Origin: Mesostigma viride
Lineage: Eukaryota; Streptophyta; Mesostigmatophyceae; Mesostigmatales; Mesostigmataceae
Direction: 5' to 3'
DNA: 64,000 nucleotides
Assembly: GCA_009746045.1 (NCBI GenBank)
Contig: RPFO01000213.1
Location: forward strand, 8,745,814-8,809,813
This document shows, piece after piece, positions 11,764 to 22,928 of the stretch. The notes under the pieces are model-generated. The model was given only the letters and a program-made list of their open reading frames with translations. It was not told the DNA's origin and did no database searches. Both the position numbers and the translations under genes were made by a program. Positions within the stretch are counted from its first letter, which is position 1. Every line of letters begins with the position of its first letter.

Positions 11764-12545
11764 TCATCGGAGGAGGGGTGACATGCCCAGCCAAAATTTC
11801 ACGGGTACTAGGGTCTGGCCCCAAGGCTGCCGGTGGCTGCATTGGTCCGGCCCCTATATAAATATAGGGGCTGCGGCTGAAATAGCCTGCCGGCGGGTGG
11901 TCATGGCCCCCATACAGTACTGTATGGCGAGCCTACTGCCAAAGGGGATTTGCCACGTGGCAAGTGCTCGTCTGCAGTGTTTGGACTTCGGCGGGTGGAT
12001 AGGTTGCGGTCTTGCTGCGTTGTCTTCACACGCTTCCGCGTTGGCTACAAAACGCTTCCGCGGACACCTTTTCAGCGGGGAAAGTGCCCTCGGGCTTCCG
12101 ACGTGAGCAACACCAGGTGTATCCACCAGTAACAATCCATGGTCAGTTTCAAACCGAACATTCATTGGTGAATTTCTCAAGTATTGTCAGCGGGCCTTGG
12201 AAAGGGGGCAAATTCAGCAAGCGCTTCGGAACTTAGATACTAAAATTTCGTTTTTTGTTCTTAACTTACAGCAAATCATTTTGCTCCCGGATCAAAGTGT
12301 GATCTGGTCACTGAACACGAATTCAGCGCGTTGGGGGGGGGCATATGGGGGCCGGCTGTCGGCGCACCGGTGGCGGCGCCCCAGGGGGGCGCTAGCATAC
12401 TGTACTGGGGGCCAGCAAGTTTCATTCCGGCGGTTGGCATTGGACCCTGAGTTCAATATGGGGGCCGGACATTTCGACCTGGCGGTGGCGGTATTGGGCC
12501 CCCAAATAGCATGGCTGTATGTCACCCCTCCTATCATCGGATACC
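11764..12545. mobile_element. Long inverted-repeat element (candidate)
   Basis: ATCATCGGAGGAGGGGTGAC at 11764-11783 is matched in reverse complement near 12518-12541. Weaker symmetry extends inward through blocks rich in CCGGCCCC and CCCCCATA. A palindrome CATACAGTACTGTATG lies at about 11910. No coding sequence is recognised. Confidence 0.4.
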
Positions 12546-12641
12546 TTCGCGTGAATTCACAACGGCAAATCCAAGGCAAATCGATCGCACGCCAAGTAGC
12601 CTCGATGTAGCAAACTACAGTAGCCGCCCACGTGCGGCGTT

Positions 12642-12984
12642 GAGTCGAGTTGAGTTCAATTTATTCCCGCGCCGCCGTACCGACAGGGTTGTGCGGGGTG
12701 GGCAACAACAACAACAAGGGCCAGAAGTCCCGGAACACTGAACATCCAGTGATACAAGCTACACAGTCATGCTCACGCCGTCATGCTCACGCCATCACAA
12801 ACAAACAAAAAACGGTCGTGGCTTCGTGCAAAGGTACAGGTTGTACAGGTTTTTGTTGTTGTTGTTGCCCACGCCGGTACAGGTTGTACAGGTTGTACTG
12901 GTTCAACGTGCGGTCGGTCGGTGAGGTCGGCCTACTCGGATAACCGGCGTGGGATATAATTGAACTAAACTGAGAAGACGGCAT
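12642..12984. mobile_element. Fold-back element with GTTCAATT...CCCGCGCCG ends (candidate)
   Basis: The left end near 12650-12675 (GTTCAATTTATTCCCGCGCC) resembles the reverse complement of the right end near 12948-12968. Nested inside are GGGCAACAACAACAAC (12698-12715) and its inverse TTGTTGTTGTTGCCC (about 12854-12870). Confidence 0.4.
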
Positions 12985-15254
12985 ATTATACGAACCGCAC
13001 GTGCGTCATGAGGCTCGTGGTCCCCGTGCGGCACTTACTTTGAACAAGGTCGTGGGAACTGAACTGAACTAAAATGAACTCGGAACCAGGCCGGACACAC
13101 AGGAATCCCGGATGCATGCTTGGCCAGGCAGGCCAGCGCGTTGCAGCCCGAAACACTTTCGGCAGCAATCAGGCAACACGACATGACGACCGCAAATACG
13201 CTAGTACCGACACGAGCCACGCGCTGGCTTGTCGAGAGGCCCACGGGCATTCCCGTTCATCCAGGTGATGGCTCCCGTTCGTTGCCTGAGGACTGGGGCG
13301 CTACGTGCCGTGAATGGCTATAGGGAAAGCCTGATCATGACAGCCAAGCCGATGAGCATTAGGCTGGACAAGTGCCGTCCGCCACCGTAGACAGCTGTCC
13401 TTTTGCCAATTGCGTTAGTATGAGGGCATTATCCAGACGAATGGCAATAATTCCTGCCGATCGCAGGAAATTGCGGACTTAGGAGTCCTCATGGCTGCCT
13501 CGCCGCAGCGACAACCCTTTTTAGAATGTATGCAGTACAGAGCGTGGAAGTCGATCGAGGTGTGGGGATAAGACTTAAGTAGAATTTGCCTCGAGATGCA
13601 TGCCGCCAAGGTGCGCTGCTGATAATTTTGAAAAGAATTCATGGGGTTGGCAGATTTTCTCTGCCGGGCGCGGCTTAACAGGCCGCACTTACTTCTTCCG
13701 GAAAGCGAAGTTCTGGACACCAAGTTGGCTAAATGGAGTCTGAGATTTATTGGCAGACAAGACCTCGAGGTGAGTGTGCCTACCATTGAATTCGGGGTGC
13801 CGGGACCTCGAAGTGTGATGTATATGGTGTATATGGAAGTATTTAGTGTAAACGGCATTACTCTTCGACGTTTCTCGTGTTGAAAAAGACTCCGTTGGTT
13901 TGTACCTAGCATTCTGTCCACCCCTCTCGCTCGTAAGTCTCACTCTGTTAGGTCTCATCAAAGGATTCTTTGCTGCCGTTCACGTGTTGGTTTGTCATCC
14001 GACTGGGGCATCTGTAAGAAACGTGATTATCGTGTCTGATCGTGTGGCAGTCCTGCTTCGACGCCAGTGTCCTGCTGCTCTTGGCTATTACCAATGAATG
14101 CCGCTCTCCAATGCCCAAGAACATCACTTCTTCCACGCCTCAGCGTGTGTACTAGGCTGGTGCTGTGGAGTGGGAATCCTGGTTTTGGCCTGCATGGTTG
14201 GGGTTTTGTTTCCGCATGCTTCGCGAGCATGGCATTACTAGTGTATGGGCTCTACTTGCAAAAGTACCATTCTTGTTTTCTTTCCCCGGCTGGATACAGA
14301 ATCTCACCGCCATTCGTTGTTGCAGCATAACTTGGTGTTATTCTAAATATAGACGCCGTGTGATGCACTTGTGGAGAAACATCCCGTACGGCAGGAGGAA
14401 AGCCACATCCCTCAGCGCCAGCCTTGTCGTCCAGCTCCAGCAGCCACTGCCCAGATGTCTGTATTGTAAACTACCCCAGATATCTGTAGTGTGAACTTTC
14501 CCAGAGAGCTGTGTTGTAAAGTGACCGGGTAAAGCAGTGATGCCTGTGAGCGCTCTGACCCCCATTCCATTTTGTTAGTGACCAATGCCATGAGCCATGA
14601 TGCTCGTTTTCAGGTAAAGTACGCTAAGGTGTAATGCCTCCATGCCGGAACCTTGGCATATATGGGGTTGATTGCCTGAACCATGTTTCCCAGCTGCCGC
14701 GAGCGCAGCTTCCACCCAGTGTGTGCGTGTGTCTGACACTATTAGGGACCACTGGCCAGGATTCCCCGTTGAGTATCTGGGTTTTGGGACAGCTTGGCTA
14801 AGGCTGCCCACCCGAATCACCATCTACTCCTGTCCATCAACCTATCTTAGGCCAACGAGAACCTTCCCAATGCACCTGACATTGATGACAAAAGCCCGCA
14901 TTATCTTTTTCATGAATCCATTTCTGCTTTCACGGTCTGCCTGTTATTAGTAAATGTTTGTGACATAGCTAGTTTCCTAGCAAGGACCAAGCATAAACGT
15001 GCATAGCTAGTTTCCTAGCAGGGACAAGCATGGCGTGTAGTGTTGGCGCGCACCCAGCATGTCGCTCTCTAATATAGCCTCGCCCCTTCTATTCATGTAG
15101 AAAAAACTCCATCAGTGAAACATGTTCATAACACTACTGCCTCATGAATGAGGGGCTATATCTTTACCCTTGTAAATTTTACCTGGCTTTCCTCCCACAA
15201 ATGGCAATCCACGGCGAACGCTCTCCTGTAGCCAGCCTATCACTCCATGTCCCC
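12985..15254. other. Region with no supported gene
   Basis: No ORF with a recognisable domain. A short imperfect tandem repeat containing CATAGCTAGTTTCCTAGCA lies at about 14965-15030. The 5' exon or exons of the downstream phosphodiesterase gene could lie here, but I cannot identify them. Confidence 0.4.
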
Positions 15255-15258
15255 TTAA

Positions 15259-15881
15259 GGTGGACCGTAGGTACCCCCCCCCCCCCCTGCCAGGGAGGGT
15301 GATGCGTAATAATATGTGCAGACATCTAGTATAAGCTTGTGATAGCTCAGCTGAAAGGCCTCATAAAGAGGATCCAGAATCGCGTGTAAGACACACAAAT
15401 TGAAATATTCCTCTACAAGTTAGCAAGTGGCAAGTTGCAGCAGCTAAAAATAGGTTTTGGCTCCCATGAGGCACCTGGCTTGACTTTCTCCCACATTTTA
15501 TGACACTGAAGGGATGTTACGTCCGTGGATAAGTTGTTTTCAAAGCCCCAGGCCAAACAGAAAAGGTTTACTTTTGTTAAGTTGTCATGTTTGCATGTGG
15601 CTGCTTCCATGCAAAGTTTAGCCTCAAAATTCATAACCTGAGCTAGCCACCTCTAAAAATCACGCTGACTAAACAGGCTGTCTCGCCGTGGATGTATCTA
15701 ATTGGCTGCAAAAATTCAGCTTCCGAAGATTTGTTTTGTGGCCATGCCTAGGTTGGGGGAATTCCCCCCTCATTGGGCCTGAAGTGTGACCTTTTGGCTG
15801 GGCCGGGTGCACTTTTGGCGGGGCGTGCCAGTTGGCGCCAAAGTCCTGGCGCTGGGTACCGAAGGTTACCTACGGTCCACC
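15259..15881. mobile_element. MITE candidate with TTAA target duplication
   Basis: GGTGGACCGTAGGTA at 15259-15273 and its exact reverse complement at 15867-15881 are each flanked externally by TTAA (15255-15258 and 15882-15885). TTAA duplications are typical of piggyBac-type insertions. The 15-bp TIR itself is not one I recognise. The interior is non-coding and includes a C14 run at about 15275. Confidence 0.55.
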
Positions 15882-15897
15882 TTAATTAAACATGCGT

Positions 15898-17508
15898 GTC
15901 CCTCCCTCCCTCCCTCCCTCCCTCCCTCCCTCCCTCCCTCCCTCCCTCCCTCCCTCCCTCCCTCCCTCCCTCCCTCCCTCCCTCCCTCCCTCCCTCCCTC
16001 CCTCCCTCCTCCCTCCCTCCTCCCTCCCTCCCTCCCTCCCTCCCTCCCTCCCTCCCTCCTCCTCCCTCCCTCCCTCCCTCCCTCCCTCCCTCCTCCCTCC
16101 CTCCCTCCCTCCCTCCCTCCTCCTCCCTCCCTCCCTCCTCCTCCCTCCTCCCTCCCTCCCTCCCTCCCTCCCTCCTCCCTCCTCCTCCCTCCCTCCCTCC
16201 CTCCCTCCTCCCTCCCTCCCTCCCTCCCTCCCTCCTCCCTCCCTCCCTCCCTCCCTCCCTCCCTCCTCCCTCCCTCCCTCCCTCCCTCCCTCCCTCCCTC
16301 CTCCCTCCCTCCCTCCTCCTCCCTCCCTCCCTCCCTCTCCTCCCTCCTCCTCCCTCCCTCCCTCCTCCTCCCTCCCTCCTCCCTCCCTCCCTCCCTCCCT
16401 CCCTCCCTCCCTCCTCCCTCCCTCCCTCCCTCCCTCCCTCCCTCCTCCTCCCTCCCTCCTCCCTCCCTCCCTCCCTCCCTCCCTCCTCCCTCCCTCCCTC
16501 CCTCCCTCCTCCCTCCCTCCCTCCTCCCTCCCTCCCTCCCTCCCTCCCTCCTCCTCCCTCCCCCTCCCTCCCTCCCTCCCTCCCTCCTCTCCCCCTCCCT
16601 CCCTCCTCCCTCCCCCTCCCTCCCTCCTCCCTCCCTCCTCCCTCCCTCCCTCCCTCCTCCCTCCCTCCCTCTCCTCCTCCCTCCCTCCCTCCCTCCCTCC
16701 CTCCTCCCTCCTCCCTCCCTCCCTCCCTCCCTCCCTCCCTCCTCCTCCCTCCCTCCCTCCCTCCTCCCTCCTCCTCCCTCCCTCCCTCCTCCCTCCCTCC
16801 CTCCCTCCTCCCTCCCTCCTCCCTCCCTCCTCCCTCCCTCCCTCCCTCCCTCCCTCCCTCCCTCTCCCTCCCTCCCTCCTCCTCCCTCCCTCCCTCCCTC
16901 CCTCCTCCCTCCCTCCCTCCTCCTCCCTCCCTCCCTCCCTCCCTCCCTCCCTCCCTCCCTCCCTCCCTCCTCCCTCCCTCCCTCCTCCCTCCCTCCTCCC
17001 TCCCTCCTCCTCCTCCCTCCCTCCCTCCTCCCTCCCTCCCTCCCTCTCCCTCCCTCCCCCTCCCTCCCTCCCTCCCTCCCTCCCTCCCTCCTCCTCCCTC
17101 CCTCCCTCCCTCCCTCCTCCTCCCTCCCTCCCTCCCTCCTCCCTCCCTCCCTCCTCCCTCCCTCCCTCCCTCCCTCCCTCCCTCCTCCCTCCCTCCCTCC
17201 CTCCCTCCTCCTCCCTCCCTCCCTCCTCCCTCCCTCCCTCCTCCCTCCCTCCTCCCTCCCTCCCTCCCTCCCTCCCTCCCTCCTCCCTCCCTCCCTCCCT
17301 CCCTCCCTCCCTCCCTCCTCCCTCCCTCCCTCCTCCCTCCCTCCCTCCCTCCTCCCTCCCTCCCTCCCTCCCTCCCTCCCTCCCTCCCTCCCTCCCTCCC
17401 TCCCTCCCTCCCTCCTCCCTCCCTCCCTCCCTCCCTCCTCCCTCCCTCCTCCCTCCCTCCCTCCCTCCTCCTCCCTCCCTCCTCCCTCCCTCCCTCCCCC
17501 TTCCCCCC
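15898..17508. repeat. CCCT/CCT polypyrimidine microsatellite (1.6 kb)
   Basis: An almost pure run of CCCT and CCT units, pyrimidine on the sense strand of the downstream gene. It runs to within about 10 bases of the acceptor at 17517-17518 (CAAACAG). Open reading frames of more than 600 codons on both strands are low-complexity artefacts. Confidence 0.95.
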
Positions 17509-17518
17509 CCCCAAACAG

Positions 17519-17836
17519 GCGCAATACCAAGAATACCGCGGGTCGATCCACTTCCGGCGTCTGGCCCGCGCGCTCATCTGGCTCATCATCTTCTGCTTCA
17601 TCGCCATCTCGTTTGCGTTCACGGGCCTGGCGGAGGAGACGTGCGCGTCGTCCATCATGGGCATCACGATGGGCTTCTTCGTCGCATTCATCGTCGTCAC
17701 ATTCGGCGTGCTGCTTGCAACCGACAAGTGGCCGCACAAGCTTGACCCGATGACGCCCGTCGTCGCCATCATCTGCATCCTCATGGTGCTCAACATGGTC
17801 TATCTGAGGCTCGACGTGGAGTGCAGCAGCTCACGG
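17519..17836 (+). CDS. PDE exon: first three membrane helices
   Basis: Acceptor CAAACAG, donor GTGGGT, phase 0 at both ends, 106 codons. A basic juxtamembrane stretch (FRRLAR) precedes three hydrophobic segments: [34 protein letters not shown] and [16 protein letters not shown]. Confidence 0.75.
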
Positions 17837-20800
17837 GTGGGTGCCGCATTGGAACGGAACGGAAGGGTACCCTGCTCGTGGCCTGGTGGGACTAGTGTAT
17901 ACATTAGGAAACAAGGAAAGGTGTGCTCATTAGAGATGTCATCACCCCAGCCGCGTTGCGGGTCGATTCTCTAACGTTACATTGTGCTGGATGCTTGAAC
18001 GTTACATTGTGCTGGATGCTTGAACGTTACATTGTGCTGGATGCTCTGACCATGGCATGGGTTTTCCCGTGGGAGATGGCCCGGTCGTAGTTGATGGATT
18101 CTCCATGGTTGGATACTCTAATGTACCGTTGTGTTTTACGTTGTGTGCGGCAGCGAACGGGCGGCGCCGCTGAGTAGAATCTAGAGTATAAGAGTATGTT
18201 CCCGCTATAGTGCCGTTCTCAGGGTGCGACAAGAAAGTCAATATATGCTGTGGCCGGCCGTGTGTCTTGCGGATGCTCTAGTGTTTGGGACTGCCGACAT
18301 GTTCCATTTAGGGTGATTCCTCGTGTTAACTGGCGGGAGAGCGATCACAGTAGTGGTACAACTGGACACTCCTGGCCTCTAGGAACACCTGCCTTGATCA
18401 TGCGAGGTTGTTTTTTAGCTACACCATCTAGGTCTCGACGAACGTTTTGCCAGCCATTTTTTTGAAGTCCACGGCTACACATCTCGACCTCCATTCATTT
18501 CCATCATCCTGAACGACTCGACAAACGCGGATAAGATAACAGCAGGCTTGAGCTACCTTGGTCCGGATTCTTCCAGATTTCTGGCCTGCGCTGGTTGTCT
18601 CTGTGATGTTGCTACTCCAATAATACATGTTTATGGTCATTTAAGGCACTTTTGCTTCAGATACCTGTAGCACTTTTGATTGTGCAGATGCATCCGCGCT
18701 AAACTGTCTTATTTGTAAAGGGAAGTGCCTCATGACTTGAGAGGTAAGCGCTAGGACATGAGTCTGGTGAATGGTCATTCCAAGGCTGAGGCCGTAATCC
18801 CTCACTGCGTCCCTTGTAACTGGAGATTAATTACTGTGCCGCAACGGAGGCTGGCTGGCGGCTCAATAGAACAATGGCTAAGCAACCCCTTGCTGGCAAC
18901 TGCCACCATTCTCTAATGCATATTTGTTGTCTCGCTCTGACATGCCTGCCCCCCCTAGAAGCTTTCCTCTCTTAGTCTTCAACTGCTAGCATTGGAGGTG
19001 CTGCAACACAGCCCCAGCATCATTGTTATGTCACCTGCACGAGTGGGTGGGGCTGGCATGTGGCACGTTCCACATCGCGTCGTGGTGTATGCCAGGAAAA
19101 GGGGAAGTGTAGCAGCTGTTGGGTTTTCCGAGTATCGAGGCTGGAACTCTACAAACATTTCATGCGTACGCCGCTTCAGTACACGGGGCCTGGAATGAAA
19201 GGAATGACTTGAATCCTTGCATTATTGCACTATGCGACACAGGACTTAGCTCTTCAGGCCTCGCTGTTTGAGTTTGCTAAACACAGGCAGCGCGCACACT
19301 TGCTGCCACCTGGGATTCCACCACCGCAGACGGTAGTTGACAATCCATGGACTCTCCATGGACAGTTCACTTACTGCCATATGCCCTTGCTCGCATCGTC
19401 GCTTCTTTTAATTGTTTCTGCTGTCAACGGCACCGTATGCTCGCCCCACCAATCACGGCCGGCTATCCTGCGCCCGGACGGCGACACCTGGCGCCCTCCT
19501 CCCCGTGTGGATCACAACCATCCTCATGCTGCCGACCGTTACATCCCCCCACGACGGCGCTTATGGGCTGAATCATCGGTCGCGGTCACCTCCACTCGCG
19601 TCCACGGGCATCCTATTCATGCATCGGGTCTTTCGGGTCATTACTTTCTGCCGCATGATTACCACCCTGGGGCCCACGCCGCGTTGCCACCATCGGCCGC
19701 CGCCTCCGTTCTTCACCCGCTCGCGCCGTGGTGCCACTGCGTCCGGCACCCTTCACCGGCGCCTTGTTACCGCGAACTTGCCGCCGATGCCGCCCATGCA
19801 TCTACTACCGCCCTGCAACGCATCTACTGGCACCCGGCAACGCATCGACTGCCACCTGGCATCATGCTCAACCTCACCGGCCTGGTGCCCGCAGTTTGCC
19901 AACCTGTTTGGCAACCGCGTGGAGGACGCATTGATCTACTTCACGTTCACGACCATGTCGATCATGTACTTCATTCACTGCATGTTCTCCATCCGGTACA
20001 TCCACTCGCTGCTCATGGTCGGCATGTTCGTGATCCTCTTCTTCGCGTGGCCCGTGCTGGGCGGGTCGTCCTTTTACGGGAACATCTCCCAGATGCGGCG
20101 CGTCGAGTGGCCGCGCGCGGTCCAGCACATGGCGTACTCGTGCGTCGGGTGCGTGTTCCTGGCGCTCAACCGGGAGCGGTCGGAGCGAAAGCACTTCCTG
20201 CTCAAGACCGCGTTCGCGCAGGGGTACAACGGGGGCAACGGGGGCGGAGATGGGTCCAACGCGGGCGGGCATCGCGTGTACTGGTCCATGGAGCCGCAGT
20301 CTGCGAAGAAGGATGAGTCGCGGAGAAGGGTACGTGTGCTAGGATGAGTAATGGAGAAGATGACGTGTGCTAGGATGAATGGCAGAGAAGGGTAGCTTTG
20401 GTAGGATGAATGGCGGAGGAGATGACGTTTGCTAAGATGAATGGTGGGGAAGGGTGGGTTTGCTAGGATTCATGGCGGAGAAGGGTGGGTTTGCTAGGAT
20501 GAATGGCGGAAAAGGGTAGGTCTGCTAGGATGACTTGGGTAGAATTGTACATTTGCTAGGGTGAAGGTACATTTGCTGGGATACCTGTACTAGGAATGCC
20601 CGGGCATGGCTGTGCCATGAAAAAATACCCTCAGAGTTCTCAAGTGACCCTGTGGCACGTAGGGACTGGTTTGCATTCACAGTCGCTTGGGTTGAGATTT
20701 CGGATGTGTGCCTCCCTAGGGCGATAACCGAGCAACCCTTGGATGTTATACCTTGGATAGTATTCAAGTTCTTGGGCTGTTTTCTGGCTTAGGATGACCA

Positions 20801-22834
20801 ACATACCGCACCGTAAATTTCTGGGTGAGCACGACCCCTGTATGGAAGCAAACTCAGGGAACAGGGAGGACTGAACCAGTTGACATAATAAAGATGTTAT
20901 TTGTTTGGATTACATGTTGTTATTGTTGTTAGAACACTAATAACATATAAAGTAATGTCATTATTATTACTACTGGTGTTATTCCAGGCAAGTACCAACA
21001 AGGCGGACTGCCTTGTGGGATTTTTCCTGCACTTGGCCGAAGTCCTGTCACAGAATGAACACTGCAACACTTGTACCTCCCTCTTCTGGCTCCCGCTTTT
21101 GGCTGCCTCTGTTGCTCCTGGCCATGCCTGCTGATGCTTGTGATCCCTATTCCTGGCCACAATGTCATTCGTTTATGCTGGCACACTCTGTTGGGCGAGT
21201 CATGGAATGCAAACTGCCCGAGTAGGTACTGCCTGCCCCTATCCCAGCAGTTGCTGGTCGCTATAGCTTGCCAATGCTTCTAGAACTAGAGAATCTAACC
21301 CCAACCGTGAGGGGTGGTCGTCGGGAAGCCTTGTTTCACGCTGATGCGAACAATATCCTCGGCTCCTGATCTCATCCCCCCTCGTGCGCTCCTTGCTGAT
21401 GCCAGCAACCAAAGAGCGACACCAACAGTCTACGCAAGTTCTCACTACCGGTCGAAGACAACCTGCTGGACATTGATACTGACACGTCACCAGGTAGGTT
21501 GGCCAACGTGTGTATGCCACTGGCACAGGCAAAGCATGTGATGAGCCAGGTCAACCGAACAAGTAGGCTTCTTTGTCTATATCACATCTGTATCACATCT
21601 AGTCTCTGTCACATCTATCTAGCATGCCTATGTAACAAGTAGGCTTCTTTGTCTATATCACATCTGTATCACATCTAGTCTCTGTCACATCTATACAGCA
21701 TGCCTATGTAACAAGTAGGCTTCTTAGTCTATATCACATCTGTATCACATCTAGTCTCTGTCACATCTATATAGCATGCCTATGTAACAAGTAGGCGCCT
21801 TGATCTGTTTTCTAGGGTAGGTCAGCCAGTGTGCACGCAACTGTGGTACCGGTACTTTTCCTGAGGAACAAGGTAGGTTGGCCTGAGCAGGGTAGCTTGG
21901 CCGATGTGCCACAGATGATGTCTGGTGCTTTGCAAGGGTGACTCCTTGTTCTGGACGCGCCACCTGATGGGCCAGGCAGGTCAGCGAATGCGCCCTTGAT
22001 TACAAGTACTCCTAAGTGCATGTTGCATGTCATTCCTCCGACATGTAACAGCAAGCTTCCTGGCTCACAAGCAAAGCACACTCACGCTGTCGTCCCCACG
22101 TGCCATCTGTGCCCTCTCTACTCGCTCTCCTTCCCACCTGTCCTCCCTACCTGCCTTATGTGCCTTGCCCTCCCCTCCCCCTCCCCTCCCGTACCTCCCT
22201 CCCCTCCCTTCCCCTCTCCTCGCCTCCCCTCACCTGGCCTCACCTCGCCTCGCCTCGCCTCGCCTCGCCTCGCCTCGCCTCGCCTCGCCTCGCCTCGCCT
22301 CGCCTCGCCTCGCCTCGCCTCGCCTCGCCTCGCCTCGCCTCGCCTCGCCTCGCCTCGCCTCGCCTCGCCTCGCCTCGCCTCGCCTCGCCTCGCCTCGCCT
22401 CGCCTCGCCTCGCCTCGCCTCGCCTCGCCTCGCCTCGCCTCACCTCACCTCCTCACCTCCTCACCTCCTCACCTCCCTCCTCTCCCCCTCCCTCCTCCAG
22501 AGCCCTCCAATGTGACGCTAGAGACCCCCCTGGAGGCCGCCATCGGCCTCGTGGACGGCATGCTCAACGGCAGCTGCCCGCCGTCCCAGCGCACGCTTCG
22601 GCAGCTGCGCGAGCTGCTGGATGCTGACAACCTGAACATGCCGCTGTTGCTCGAGCGGCTTCGGGTAGGTGCTGGGTGATTTGGAAAGGGATGGTTATTC
22701 TTGTGTGGGTGTGTGCCTGTGGGTGTTCGCGTTTCTATTTGTCCTTGTTAGACAACCTGGACATGCCGCTCTGTTGCGGAAGCGTCCCTCGTGTGCGTAA
22801 TTGCAACCCTCGACTGGCTCTAGCCAGTGTTGGC

Positions 22835-22928
<94 letters not shown>

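Noticed and set aside
15786-17974. 600-690-codon Pro/Leu/Ser or Gly/Arg/Glu ORFs
   Set aside because: These are CCCT microsatellite translations. Only the segment after the acceptor at 17518 has protein-like composition.
19430-19894. Additional membrane exon ([16 protein letters not shown]) before the PDE exon at 19895
   Set aside because: It is in the same frame and hydrophobic, but no clear acceptor-donor pair was found. The flanking exons already join in phase.
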